A DNA stretch of 64,000 nucleotides from Carallia brachiata (GCA_021464245.1 JADCRB010000012.1:291999-355998), one strand, 5' to 3'; counted from the stretch's first letter, positions 1 to 12,330 are shown. Notes: generated from the sequence alone by a model not told the origin. Made by a program: numbers and translations.

Positions 1-301
1 CATGAACGATGGACAGACATAAAAGAGGTACTTTGATAGGTTCCAAAATAATTTGAATCAAATCGCTTTTACTCTTTCTATTCAAAGGTTGAAACCATAT
101 CCAAATAGAAGTCATTGTATTGTTTTGATTATTTAGAATAAAATATATTTAAAAATGAATCGAATCAATCTAACAATGTCATCATCCTTGCTATCTAAAT
201 TTTCTCTTTGTATGGCAAAGTTTGATTTTTATAAAGTTTTTTTTTTTCTTTAAAACCCATCAAAGAGCTTATTAAATAATTAATGGACAAGAAAAGGCAC
301 T

Positions 302-384
302 TGCTGGCTGTGGGGTTCGAACCCACGCGCACTTATGTGCAGAAGATCTTAAGTCTTCCCCCTTAACCTCTCGGGCAAACCAGC
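302..384 (-). tRNA. tRNA-Leu (anticodon UAA)
   Basis: Read on the minus strand this folds as a class II (long variable arm) tRNA. The seven-base acceptor arms GCTGGTT and AGCCAGC pair (one G-U), an A discriminator follows, the anticodon stem GAAGA/TCTTC closes the loop CTTAAGA with anticodon TAA, and the T arm carries the canonical GGTTCGAACCC box. Length is 83 nt without CCA. No intron is needed. It matches the standard plant nuclear leucine tRNA for UUA codons. It appears complete. Confidence 0.96.
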
Positions 385-2499
385 GGGTTAGGAATCACTG
401 TGGTCAAATATATGTCAAAGACTTGCAAGAATTGCAGCATCCACTTGACAAGAGAGGGCCCAAGGACTGCCAAAATGAGTGCGCATGTATCCAGTCCTCA
501 ATTTAGGCCACTTGCGTTTGCAGTACTTGCTGACTGGATCGCATAGGTCCAGATATTACGCCTTTTGCGCTTAAGCATGCAGCAAGGTAGAGCTTGTTGA
601 AGAATTTAATTGCACGGTCCGGCTGGGTTCAGTCGGACAATTATATATGATTCCATCCTGACAGAGTATATATATTGATATCCTTGGTGGTGTTAATGAG
701 GTAGGCCTTATCCAGGAGAATCGCAACTTAGGAAGTGATGATAGGCGGAGGGTAATTGGGTAAACACTATTTGTACGTAGTTGATGAGGTTCCTGAAGAT
801 AGTTATAGTCTCTGTTGTTTCCTGAATCAGCACAGCAGAGTTGGCATTTCAAGTACTCCATCGGCAAATTTAATTTGACATCCAATATGCGCTCTTTGCT
901 TTCACTTTCTTTATCTTGGTTCCAGCGTCTTCGATGCTAGTTGTCTTGGCGCGTCAGCATATTTGGATTTATTGAAGCTGATCAGTTGGATGAGAACATG
1001 TTGCCAAAGAATTCAATGACAAGATGGACCAACATATCGTTTTCAATTTTTCATCCTTGGTCGCGCTTCACAGAAGCTCGAGCACTAGAGAGCCAAGGAT
1101 GAAAAATTGAAAACGATATCGTTGTTAAAGTCCTTGGTCCTTGGTCCTTGGTCAATTTTTCATCCTACTAATTTGGTCCTTGGTCCTACAGAGAAAGCAC
1201 GCATCAGAATATCAGAATTCTTTGGAAGCGCGACCAAGGATGAAAAATTGACCATAGTTGACCAAGGACCAACATATCGTTTTCAATTTTTCAAGTACTC
1301 ATATCGTTGTCTGTAGGCACCACCTTAGCATCTTTGCGAAACACATCAATGAGGAAGCACGCATCAGAATATCAACATTTCCACAAATTCCTCAGTGTTG
1401 TAATCAACCAGCCCTGCACAGACCCATTCTCAATTTCCCCAGTGGTTTTGATTTTATACCTCAGAATTGCTTCTGGACACTGTGATCGAGCTATCAGGCC
1501 TCGCAAATACTTGAATTCGATTTTTTTTTTTGGGTGTATTTCAGGATCTGGCGCTCACGGTGATGGAATGGTTCAATGGAAAAAATGCATTGGGGACATA
1601 AGCTGTGGAGAAGGATGCCAGTTGTTCTATGTGTTTTATGTCAAAATTCATCCCTTCCAGATGCTGCCATGTTCAAGGAAAGCTGTGTCTTTCTGTTCAG
1701 GGAAAAAAGATCAAAATAACCAAATTAGAATTGTATCGACTAAATAGTCGCATCAAAATAAGAAAATTTTCCTAGAGGGGACTTTGATTATGCTGCATGA
1801 TGATGAGCAGATAGAAAGAAATAGAAGCTAACAATGTTTAGTAATAATGCCCTACTAATTTTATCTTTTCAGCGCAGCTAATAAAAGTAATTGTTTTCTG
1901 TGCTGCGATATACGTTCAGTTCAGTTCAGCCTCAAGAAACTTACTGCAGCTGAACCCATCTAATTGCATGCTCTATCCAGCATTAGCTCCGCTTCAGGGT
2001 ACCAAAAAGATTCATGAATTGGCAACTGGCAACCGCAAACAGACGCCTCATCGAGCCCGCCGGCAATGTATCAACGCTCTTCTACCATTGTTTTATCATT
2101 TATGAGGTTGCCGCGTGGCCCCACGAGGAAACCTGAACTTCAAACCGATTAGTCCACATGTCGCTTCTCGAAGAGTTAGCGGCCCGCGTCTCGTGGATGC
2201 CTCGAGTCCAACGTTTGATGGTTGTTCTGATCCGGAACAACGAGGTCTACGATAACAGCAGCTTTTTAACATTTTCGTTCAACCATTCGAAACCGGGCAC
2301 GTAAGTTTTTGTTTTTTTGGTTAGTCGGAGATAGTGGCATTCCCGTAATTTTAACTGGTCAACGAGCTCCATTTTTGTTTCTTCAAAAGTTAAATCCCAA
2401 CCACGCTGTTTAATTTCTTGTCATCACACTGTTTAATCACTTAACAGCCGTACCTTCGTTTTCTCTTTCACTCTCCACGACTCTGTATTCGCCGCCGCC
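385..2499. other. Gene-poor stretch with a scrambled repeat patch
   Basis: I see no convincing gene between the tRNA and the adenylate kinase gene. Open frames at 571-885 (-) and 1307-1747 (+) lack recognisable domains, splice context or homology. The only structured part is the inverted and direct repeat cluster around 1.0-1.4 kb, listed separately. The last few hundred bases before 2500 contain CT-rich 5' leader-like sequence and are the likely promoter and leader of the adenylate kinase gene. Confidence 0.6.
1026..1375. repeat. Scrambled cluster of direct and inverted short repeats
   Basis: A motif beginning GGACCAACATATCG and running on into TTTTCAATTTTTCA occurs at about 1026 and again at about 1265, and its reverse complement lies at about 1100-1125. 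The block GCGCGACCAAGGATGAAAAA at about 1225 is the inverse of the one at about 1045-1066. GCACGCATCAGAATATCA occurs at about 1198 and 1357, and TCCTTGG(T) is repeated three times near 1130-1150. The pieces overlap at short shared words such as CCTTGGTC, the pattern expected from template switching during repair. No transposon ends are visible. Confidence 0.7.
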
Positions 2500-4083
2500 A
2501 TGGCCGGGCTGAGCCGAATTAGACTAGCTGCTGCGCCGCTAGCACTTCACCGCTCGGGGTACCTCGCCATCAGCCGAGCCTACACATCGGCGGCAGCATC
2601 TCTCCAATACCAATACTACTACGAGGAGGACTATTATCGCGACGCGGAACGTGGCTTAAGCGGAAACCGACGGCGGGTGGAGCTTAGCATAGAATCTTCG
2701 GCGGAATCTTGTTGGGGAAGAGGAGTACACTGGGTGTTGATTGGGGACCCAGCAACCAAAAAGCAAATTTACGCGGAGAAGCTCTCTAGGCTTCTAGAAG
2801 TTCCTCACATTTCCATTGCTACTCTTCTTCTCCAGGAGCTCAATCCTTTCTCTTGCCTCTACAAACAGGTCCAATTTCCTATTCTCACTCCCCCCCCCCC
2901 CCCAAAATTGGATTTTAATTTGAAGTCTTCAACTTTTTTTTTTCTGTTTAATAAAAAAAAAAAAAGAAGATTGGTCAGAAACCACTAATTGAATTTAGTC
3001 AGGTTGTGGAAATTACTTTTGGAGTTTGCCCAATTTGTTCCTTTTTTTTTTTTTTTGTTTTTAATTTTACCACCTTGTTGGGTTAGATAGTGAACGCCGT
3101 GAATGAAGGGAAGCTAGCGCCGGAGGATGTGATTTTCGGATTGTTGTCAAAGAGGCTTGAAGAACGATACCAGAGAGGTGAAACTGGCTTCATTTTGGAT
3201 GGCATCCCTCGGACAAGAATCCAAGCTGTGAGTGTCTCTGTGTTTTTCTCATCCATCATATCTGCCAGCTTCCGTTTCCTAAATCCTACCTGCTTGAAGA
3301 TAATTACATCATATTATAATTGTTATGTCAATTACCAAGTGGAATGACTGACACTCATAAACCCGTCATGGGCTTTTGTTGCAGGAGATTCTTGACCAAA
3401 TTGAGGATATCGATTTGGTTGTGAATTTTAAATGCGCCCAAGACTCCACGGGAAGAAGGAAATTTCTGAGCATGCAAACTTGTGGGACATCTGTTGCTGA
3501 TGCCGAAACTGCTTCAAAAGGAAAGCTCAGTGACTACGCAGAGCAGGTACTTCACATCCTAGCTCTCTTCAAAATTTAATTCAACGGTATCACGGTTTTA
3601 TTTTATTCGAGTATTTATGCTTTTTTTTTTTTGGTGTTGTGTTTATAGTGGAACTGAAAAACTCACCTTAAACCTTTCGTCTTTAATTGTCATTGTTATT
3701 GGAATTTGGTTATATTCAAGAAAGGGGGGAAAATAGTCTCACATATCTTCCGTTGTGGTGCTTGGTAGACTAGCTGCTTGATTTCTTTTGATTTAGTTGA
3801 ATATTGTATTAGTAACGTCTCCTAGTTTCATTGTGAAGGTTGTAGTTGCAGTTAAGTTGTTTTTTTCTTTTTTAAAGAAAAAAGGGGTTTGGAGATTTTG
3901 CTCATTGTTAATTGTTTGTTCTCCCAGTGCAAGGCATTGGAAGATTACTACAAGAAACAAAAGAAACTTCTGGACTTTCAAGTGGCGGCTGCACCCGGGG
4001 AAACATGGCAAGGCTTGTTGGCTGCTTTACAACTCAAGCATTTGAGTTCTCTTAGTAGTTTTTCACCAAAGCTGGCTGCTTGA
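2500..4083 (+). CDS. Adenylate-kinase-like protein, probably mitochondrial (AK7 type)
   Basis: Four exons, all joined in phase 0: 2500-2868, 3087-3227, 3385-3546 and 3928-4083, giving 275 aa. The first about 30 residues (MAGLSRIRLAAAPLALHRSG) are Arg/Ala/Ser rich without acids, as in a mitochondrial presequence. Exon 1 then holds the nucleotide-binding strand with GDPATKKQIYA, and exon 2 has the conserved KRLEERYQRGETGFILDGIPRT block of adenylate kinases. The usual P-loop GxPGxGKGT is clearly degenerate, and the LID region in exon 3 is short and diverged. The closest family I recall is the Arabidopsis predicted mitochondrial adenylate kinase 7 (At3g01820), whose P-loop is also weak. Whether it interconverts AMP, ADP and ATP is therefore doubtful; membership of the fold is solid. 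The start codon sits after a CT-rich leader and the presequence supports it. Confidence 0.88.
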
Positions 4084-4748
4084 TGTTTGTTGTGCGGAAC
4101 TGGTGGCTGCGTTTGTTTAATTTACGTGCAGCCGTAGGAGTATATACGTAAAAAGCAAGCAAGGTGTGAGTTTCCAATGCTCGATTGTCTTTGTCCCGAT
4201 GGATTTTTTATGTTCTTCTGGAGTTTTACTTTGTCAACCAGTTTGCCACTTCGAGCTGTATGTTTGTAATGTAATTTTTGGCGAGGAGATGAAGTGTTAA
4301 GAACACTGGCACGTATAGTTAGCTGAATGCTATATGAAGCAAGCTCGTTTTGTTTTCATATCTTCCATGTCTTTTCTTTCTACGTGCGAGTACTTGGCAC
4401 CCGGCAGTCTATATTTCTGCTTCGATTAAGATTCTGGCGGTTTCCCCGTTGATTTTTGGTGATGAGAATTTACATTTTGCCCCTTTCACTCGCTTAAACA
4501 TTCTCTAAACTTTGCAATTCATTGGCATTTTGGCTATCGTCCCACACCCCTTCCCTTCCCCCCACCTCCCCACCCCAAAAAAAAAAACAAAAGCAACGAT
4601 TTAAGTGCCGAATCATTCAAAATGACTTGGATATTGCAAAAAAGTGAGTCATGAGATTGTTGTGCAGAGTTAATTTCAATATATTTATGTGGTCTGCAGA
4701 ACTAATTTAAAGATTGCAAGCATTGTCTTGTCTGGATGTATAAATAGT
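4084..4748. other. 3' flank of adenylate-kinase-like gene
   Basis: This holds the presumed 3' UTR (T-rich, with AATTTACGTG and TGTAATGTAATTTTT words) and ordinary AT-rich spacer, including a CCCCACC-rich and poly-A patch near 4555-4590. I see no gene here. Confidence 0.5.
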
Positions 4749-5645
4749 TTTTTTTTTGTGGTCAGAAAGGGAGGGTGAAAACCAATTACATGGCTATCTG
4801 CCGAGGGAAGCTGATACCCACACAATCCTCCCTCAAAATCCGCAAGGCCCCGGCTGGGGGTCGATCCAGAAAGCGAGGACCAACAGGAGAGGATAATGCT
4901 GCCGTGGCTAACCAGTCGGCGACTGTATTGGCTTCTCTATAAGCATGACACAGATGAACTGCCCAACTCCTTGACAAAATGGCCCGGCACTCATTGATAA
5001 TGTTAGCCTGAGGGTGGAACAGCGATACACCGTTGGAGAGAAGAGATGGAGCAGCTTGGGAATCAACCTCCAGGACAACCTTGCGGAACCCCAGGACCCA
5101 AGCACAGGTCAACCCATGGAGGATAGCCCATAACTCCGCATTCAGAGCTGAAGCCACACCAATGTTACAAACAAAGCCACCTATCCAATCCCCTTTAGCA
5201 TCTCTAAACACACCACCAGCACCAGCCAGACCAGGAGCACCCTTAGCTGCCCCATCAGTGTTAAGTTTTATCCATGCAGCTTGCGGAGGCGACCAGCTCA
5301 CCAGCCGTTCACTTCGCATAGGCTTCGGAGGGTTAGAGGGCAAAACGTGCCAAGCAGCCACACATTCCCGCGCAGCGGACAAGAGGAGGCTGGTAATATA
5401 AATCGGCTGTGCCTTACCCTCGAAAACAAGTTGGTTCCTCCAACGCAAAAAACCACCAGCAGGAAATGGCAAATAGGGACTGCCAAATAGGACCAAGTTG
5501 CCGTCCAAAATCCTGTAGTAAATTAGAAGATAACCAAGCAGCCTCGCTGAGCTGAAAGAAAAACACCCGTTTCTCAGGCAACACTAGCTGCTTCCAAACT
5601 AGAGCTCTTTTTTCCTGCGTCTGGTTCTCCCTCGTTTCTCAAAAT
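4749..5645 (-). mobile_element. 5'-truncated LINE (non-LTR retrotransposon) tail with RNase H domain
   Basis: An open frame of 240 codons (5508 down to 4786) encodes an RNase H type domain of the RVT_3 kind found at the end of plant LINE polyproteins and in stand-alone relatives. The four acidic catalytic positions are visible in order: NTDGA, NAELWAI, LEVDSQA and TVADWLA. A second frame upstream (about 5640-5460) reads like the preceding LINE zf-RVT linker (VFFFQLSEAAW, SLFAISCWW) and passes into the domain by a one-base shift in a T run, so the coding unit is broken. A run of A (T on the plus strand, 4749-4757) after the stop is the expected poly-A tail. I found no convincing target-site duplication. 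The reverse transcriptase and endonuclease parts are missing, so this is a dead copy. Confidence 0.85.
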
Positions 5646-8600
5646 CACATCTCCAGTCCAAAACAGATCTGGGATTCAGGGTGTCATCCCACTCTTGTCC
5701 TGTCATCGTTGGCATCTGCTCTCAAAGCCTAAATGAATTAATTAGATATTTTTCGTGTATTACATATTGTTTGTCAACACAATCGTTCTTTATTTATAAT
5801 CATGAAAAATGATTTAAATAATTGGTCTGACACAAGTGTCTTTCTTCCTCAATTTTTTTAAAAAAATATTAAATAATATTTTTTAAATAAAATTTAAATA
5901 AAATCAAAGTGTGGTGAATAAGAATAAAGTGACATGTGTCTTAAATGATTGATATTAAAAAAATTATTAAATATTTTAAATAAATTATATAATTATTTTA
6001 ATATTATAAAAAATTAAAATGTATGGTAAAAATTTTTGTGATTGACTTAACTGTGGTACTGATAATGCCGAAAGTCCAACCAACTTTTTTCTCTCTGTGG
6101 GCGATAAGTCATGCGCTGAACACATTTAACAACTTAATATCTTTAAAGATAAATAAATTAGTTGACAAAAATTAAGATGCATAAATAAATAGAAGTTGTG
6201 GCCCTCTTCCCTGTGCTTATAGTCTTAGACGGATTTTGTTTCTGTCCGTTTAGATTTTAAGGTACATATGCTCTACCATATTTAATTTGGACGGTGACTA
6301 ATTATATATTATAGTATGATTTGCCTCCATCTTTAATTTTGTCTTTTTCCCCCTAATTCATTGAATACTATATGCATAATATTAATATCTCTTCACTTGC
6401 TCTGAGTTGAATATATCCATTATCTTTGTATATGGAGACAAAAACTGAAAGGCTTATTTACGATCGTTTATTAGTAATTACTCCGCTTAACAACTAAAGC
6501 GCAAAAAGACTCCAAATATGATAAGAATAAGTGGAAAAGATAAATAGACACATATTAAAAAGAATATGAGAGATATGCAGTTATCTAAATTATTAGATTA
6601 TAAAAAATATATTAAATTTAAAAAAATAAAAAAATATATAAATTATTTATTATAGTTAAATTAACTGTATATTTTTTTATATATCTCATTAAACATATTT
6701 ATATAATTAAGTTCAAGAATAAAATGTATAACTAGACCCTGTTTATGAGTTAGCCTATGCTTGAAATCAAAGAAAGTAACCGTAATTATGAAATGATATA
6801 CGATTAAGACCAATAGTATTGCGGGCCTTTGAAAGGATCCATACGGGTCCCGAAATCTCAGCCGATAAACCTCTTTTAAATCGGAAGCCGTCCAATTCAC
6901 AGTCGGGCTCTTTATCTATTAGCAGTAACGATTATTTAAAAAATGACTAATTCGATTCAATCTGACTAATTCAACTGGTATGAACTTATATTTGTCAAAA
7001 TCGTAAAAATTTAAATTAATTGTGGTTTTAAAATTTTAAAATCTGTAAGAGGCAGATTAATTGTAAATTGAAAGTTTTGATTCACTCAATCCGATCCAAT
7101 TCGCCACACACATATATATATATTAAAAGAAATTAATTTTAGTTATTATTCTAAGAGTATTTGTTTATGATACACCGTGTTACGTAAGTTATGAGGGATA
7201 TTTATTCTTCTTTGAATTAATCATCAATAAAATTATCTAGAGAACAATGTTCTGTCGAATATTTCATTACACCTACTGGATCATTTGTACGTACTGTATA
7301 CAATAGGAGATACATAACCCTAAAGGAAGGATTCAAGTTTCCCCAATATTCCAGTTCTAAAGAAGTTATGTGTATGTTCCAGTTGAAGACAGATCACACT
7401 TTGTGTACAACATCTTGAGCCCGTTGATGCATTGAAGATGATCAAAGCCCAATAAATCTTATCCCATGAACAGAACACATGTTATACACATTTGGATGTG
7501 TATACATTTAACGCAAATTTCTTTATCGTTATTTGAAAAAAACACATATTTGATTTAGATGAGTGTCTATATACTCAACACAGACACTATCAACACAAAA
7601 AAAGAAAAAAAAAAAATATATATATATAGAAAATTGTAACTAAAGAGTAAAGTACCATCATTTAGAGATAAAGATGGAGAAGTGTAGCTGCTGGCTAAAA
7701 AAAAATTATAATTTTTTTTATTTTATACAATTTGTTAAAATCGTTTTAATCAATCTATTATCAACTAATTAAACTAGACAAATTGAATTATATAGTGAAT
7801 TAAGTGTGAATAGAAATTTATCTAATTTATCATTGATGAATTAAATATAAATATATCTCTAAATTTATCTAATCCAACTTACAAACACCTCTACCAAAAG
7901 TGCACTCACAACATCTTCTTCATTCTATACTAACTTTCACTGGGAAATTTTCCTCTCGGTATAAAATGACACGTGTCTTCGTACCTAGCTAATATACTCT
8001 TCTCTTGTCATTCTTTGTAGGACGGCGCTCAACTGTGCCAGCAGAACTCAAAGGTTGTTAAAATTAAATTGAATTGAACGATTTAATTAAAAAAATTGAG
8101 AATGATTTAATTAAAAAAATTGAGAATGATTTAATTGAAAAAATTGAGAATTGATTTAATATTAGATCTGATTGAGTCTTCAAAATTGCATAATAAAAAT
8201 TGCGTAAAAAATCAACAAACCTACCCGTTCAACCGTAAACTGAAGAACTGATCTGATTTTTTTGGGCCTGTTTGCGAGCATCTTGCAACATAACGTGCTT
8301 CAAATGTGCCACGTCGCCATTTTAATTTCCCAAGAAAGAATTGTCAGCGAAATTATTTAGGAGGCGAGAGATACAGTAATCCTTAATAAATGACCATTAT
8401 TGCCTCTCAACAGCATATTTGGAAATCTTAAACGTTTACATACTTACCAATAAGGAATATATTTTTTCTTTCCTAATAATAAATAATCATTAATTACATT
8501 ATTGATACAACATCCATATAATTTTTCTTCTATTATAGAATGTCATCTTTCTTTCTTTTTTTTTTTACAAAATAATTATTTATTTTAAATACAAATTTCA

Positions 8601-9100
8601 AAAAATATTATATCTTTTATTAACACGTTTAAAAAATGTTGACTTTTATTTTTTGGTTTAAATTATTTTTTTATATTAATATATTACATTAACTAATATT
8701 TTAATGTTATTGTTTATTGACTAATATTTTAATGTTAGCTTACAAGGAATTATAATTATAAATTCCATATAAGTTTTATATATTATTACATTTTACTTAT
8801 TAATATTTTACTCATAAGATATATAAATATTAATAAATATAAATATAATATAATATTTTACTTATATATATATATAATATTTTATTTAAATCGCTCAAAT
8901 ATAATATTATAATAATATGTACAATATTTCTATTTTGTATGATATCACATTTTACCATCAATATTTTTATATAATACACATATATATTAATTTTTTATAT
9001 ATATTTAATATTAAATATAAGTTTTATCGATTCAATTACGATTAAATTGGTTGAATGAGTTTAACTTTAAATTTCTCATCTTTTTTATTTAATAACGGAT
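5646..9100. other. AT-rich intergenic DNA without recognisable genes
   Basis: About 3.4 kb of strongly AT-rich sequence with frequent TATA-like runs, poly-A and poly-T tracts and short degenerate repeats. Open frames such as 6661-6900 (-) are short and lack any domain. A three-copy 24-bp tandem repeat near 8.1 kb is listed separately. Confidence 0.55.
8080..8160. repeat. 24-bp tandem repeat, about 3.3 copies
   Basis: The unit GATTTAATTAAAAAAATTGA followed by GAAT is repeated at 8080, 8104 and 8128 with one base change in the third copy, then a partial fourth copy. It lies in AT-rich spacer and has no obvious function. Confidence 0.85.
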
Positions 9101-9160
9101 GAAGTTCTTACAACTTTGATAGAGCCAATCCTCATTACCTCGTTAAGGCATCAGACTTAC

Positions 9161-9285
9161 CTGGATAGTAGGCCAGCACTACATGGCAATGGTCCTTAGC
9201 GTGTTTCCCAATTGTACCACTTCCCCGAGAACCAGTTGGAGCACTCATAAATACTATATGATCGCCCACCACAAGGTAGGCGCAA
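9161..9285 (-). other. Possible orphan exon or gene relic
   Basis: On the minus strand a less AT-rich segment reads openly for about 40 codons (includes LVVGDHIVFMSAPTGSRG and ends in VVLAYYP) and then meets a consensus splice donor CCAG/GTAAGT at 9161. Upstream the frame is stopped. I do not recognise the protein. It may be a relic of a gene exon; plus-strand readings of the same interval look like shadows. Confidence 0.25.
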
Positions 9286-9495
9286 CATCGGCATCAATCC
9301 CCTTCAACCATGAAAATGATCGTACTGATTTAGACATTGGAGTCTCTTTGTCATGCAGGTCAGAGCCTTCCACCAACGAGCGCTTTCAGCAAAATAAAAG
9401 GCTAAACTCGCCCTTACGTATGGACAATTGCTTTTAGCGGTGATAAAATAATATTGCTCGATATACTAATTAATTTAAATATATATGCAGGTAAG

Positions 9496-9520
9496 GCACG
9501 GCACGGCACGGCACGGCACG
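9496..9520. repeat. GCACG pentanucleotide microsatellite, five copies
   Basis: Five perfect GCACG units lie in otherwise AT-rich DNA. Each unit contains CpG sites, unusual for the neighbourhood. Confidence 0.9.
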
Positions 9521-12138
9521 CGAGCCTTGGACGTTGGTCTTGGTGCTTTTTAATCAGGATTCGTGCATGCAATGCCTTTGACTTCTTCCATTTGGACTCT
9601 TTAACCTATTAAACTAACAGCCATTTCAAAGGGTTTTTGTTTTGCAAGTTCTTGGACAGTTGGGTGCATTTCATTATTGGGGATTATTTTTGTCTTGCAG
9701 CTACAAGTTCAACTCATTAGCTACTAATAATTTTTATGCAATAAAATTTGAAGGAGAGGCAACGTTTCTTATTCTTCAATCGCGCTGACTGGACTTGGAC
9801 TTAGCAATATTGCATTAAACCTGTTCGAGCAAACTGTTTAAGTGCACAGCATTATTCCTAATGATAAATTAGACGCCATTGCTGACGGCGCTTCTTTACA
9901 CACAACGCTTTTTTAAATATATTTTATTTAAAATTAAATTTTAAAAATATTTAATATTATTATAAATTTTAATTTAATTTAAAAATATCATGACATCATT
10001 TATGTATGAGGCGCGTCTAAATCTTGCGCTTGATATTATTTTTATATTACATTTTATCAACAAATTATAGAAGAAGGATTGTAGCCAATCACATTACGTG
10101 CGCAAATAGCTACATGACAAAATTTTATTAAATATGAAGCACGATTGTAAGACCATGAAAAAAGTACGGTTGTAAGCTTTTCCCGTAAATTTAATTTATT
10201 TGTAATACTTATTTTTTAATATCTAAAAATATAGAAAGTTTTTGATTAAAAAATTAGCCTTTTTTGTTTAAAGAAAATTTTTAATTTAATTTATTATTTT
10301 TTAATGAATATAATTTATTAATAATATTATATTATAAAATAAGTGAGATTTTTACAAATAAAAAATAATAAAATTATATATTATAAAATTATTGATAAAA
10401 TATATTAAAAAAATAATAAAATTAATAAACCTTGGAATATCGGGTGGCCCGTTGGGGCTATCGTCCAAAAACAACAAGTCGACCTGCTACTATTCCATGT
10501 CAGCCGCCTGAGGGTGTCATTGTGTTTGCCAGCTGGCATAGCCGCTAATACTACCACGTGGAAGATGACGCAACATCAATTCATTGTTTGCAGTTATTGG
10601 GGAACCCTGAAGGCAGAAGATCCACTGAGTTCTTAAATTCTGTGGGGTGTAGAGCTCCGTTACTTCCGGCTACATAGTGATATCAATACTTCCGAATGGA
10701 ACCCCCGTGGCCGTGCGATTCGGTTTTCGCACCGTACCCGCCCCAGATCAAAACGGCGCCATATGGCTTTGGTATGGTAGCCCGTATATACCGCATATAA
10801 TTGTAGTTCCCCTTTGCTGGATCCCCTCCCTGGCTTTCATTTTCACCTGACGCTTCCTCTTATTTTTTTAATTATTTACTTTACTGTGTGGCATATCATA
10901 TTCTAATGATATGGTATCAAGTTAAAAAAAAATAAAAAATAATTTAAAGGCTAAACATGCGGCATATACATCCGCAAGAAATTCTGATGGAATCGATAAA
11001 GTTGAAAAAAAAAGAAAGTAGTCAATGGACATTTTTACTGAGGTCAGGGACTCAGGGGAGAAAGAAGACGTAGCTTCTCAAGTACTCAGCATTGACCACG
11101 CACTTCGAAGTAACTTTTATTTTTTTAAAAAAATTTTCCACTTCCACTTGTCAATATATTAACTAGATAACCGGGAGATGGCATTGGACCGGGAGGATCT
11201 TTGACCATGTCAATCAGACAGCAACGTGGATGAGGATTAAAAAAGTCTGAAATGATGAAACCTAAAGAGCGTTCAGTCATGCGGAGAATCGTCTGGCGAG
11301 ATCGAGAAATTTGGTCACTTTAGGCCTTTTAAGCCGCTATCATATGCGAAAATGGCATGCATGCAATGCATCCAGTGCTGTTACCAACGACCTTTTGATG
11401 CTAGTAAAAAAAAGTTCGATTTTCTCGAAATAAGGTCCTAAATTTAAACTTTATGTAAGAAAAAAACGGTAATTAAAAAGTTCTCCCAACAAAAAAATCC
11501 AACAAAAATTCAAATTGAAGGATTCAATGTGATGTTCAAATACTAAATTTAGCACTAAAAACAAATGCATCCGGTGCTTCCAATTAACAACAGGAAAATG
11601 GTTGCCCCCCGCCCCCCCGGTGGGGGACAATAACCATCATTTTGTTTGATTGAGATTTAGAAGATATAACTAATAACATCAATCCCTTAATTAGAGTACG
11701 GTTGAGTGAAATATTTAAAATGGCTAAACAATATTAATTTAACTCAAAGTATCGCACATATATTAGTATCAGATTCATTAATATCATTATTAATTTAGGA
11801 ATGACTTACTAAGATTAATAGTATTAAGATGATCAGTTTACTTTATAAAAATAATAATAAATAACTACTAACTTTAAACCATTAGTACTATAATCAATAC
11901 CGTTTTCTGTGGTTCAAAGAAAAAAATAAAGAAACTCAAAGGTACCTAGAACCGTGCAGAATAAGGGGAGTGATGTGGACAGTGGAGTGATGATTTGGAT
12001 CAGAGTAGGAATAGTACACGTAGCTAATCGATTTACCGCAGCGAGAGACCACTAGATAATCAGATACTAGGGAGTACCCGCCTACTAACCTTGCTCCTTG
12101 TGATTGTGGTAGAAAAACACTATCGCTGTTTAATAAAA
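9521..12138. other. Intergenic DNA without recognisable genes
   Basis: Mixed AT-rich spacer. A less AT-rich patch at about 10430-10830 contains a G-box core (CCACGTGG) and a TATA-like word (GTATATACCG) but no open gene follows, so it may be an orphan promoter relic. A CCCCCCG/CGGGGG hairpin lies near 11607-11630. I see nothing coding. Confidence 0.45.
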
Positions 12139-12330
12139 AATAAAATTGATCTTCCAATAATTTTTATTTTTAAATTTATTTTAATTAAAATAATAATTGA
12201 TATTTTTAAAATAAATATCAATATTTTTAAAATATATATTATTTTTATATTTTAAAAATATTAATTATTATTTTAAAAATAATAATTATAATTTTACTCA
12301 AAATATTTTTCAAAACAAAAAACTTGAGAC
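12139..12330 (-). repeat. AT-rich MITE-like repeat, copy 1
   Basis: Palindromic AT-rich sequence with repeated ATATTTTTAAAATA blocks, ending at 12330 in a segment whose reverse complement begins TCTCAAGTTTTTTGTTTTG. The repeat near 58.1 kb starts with a related sequence and continues with the same TGATATTTTTAAAAT blocks, so both are members of one small family. The left boundary is uncertain. Confidence 0.5.

Noticed and set aside
1307..1747. 146-codon plus-strand frame
   Set aside because: Overlaps the scrambled repeat, no recognised domain, no splice or promoter context.
5033..5490. Plus-strand frames across the LINE RNase H region
   Set aside because: Shadows of the minus-strand domain, which carries the catalytic residues.
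9183..9437. 84-codon plus-strand frame, considered as an organelle DNA insert
   Set aside because: No match I recognise to plastid or mitochondrial genes; the minus strand has a better splice context.
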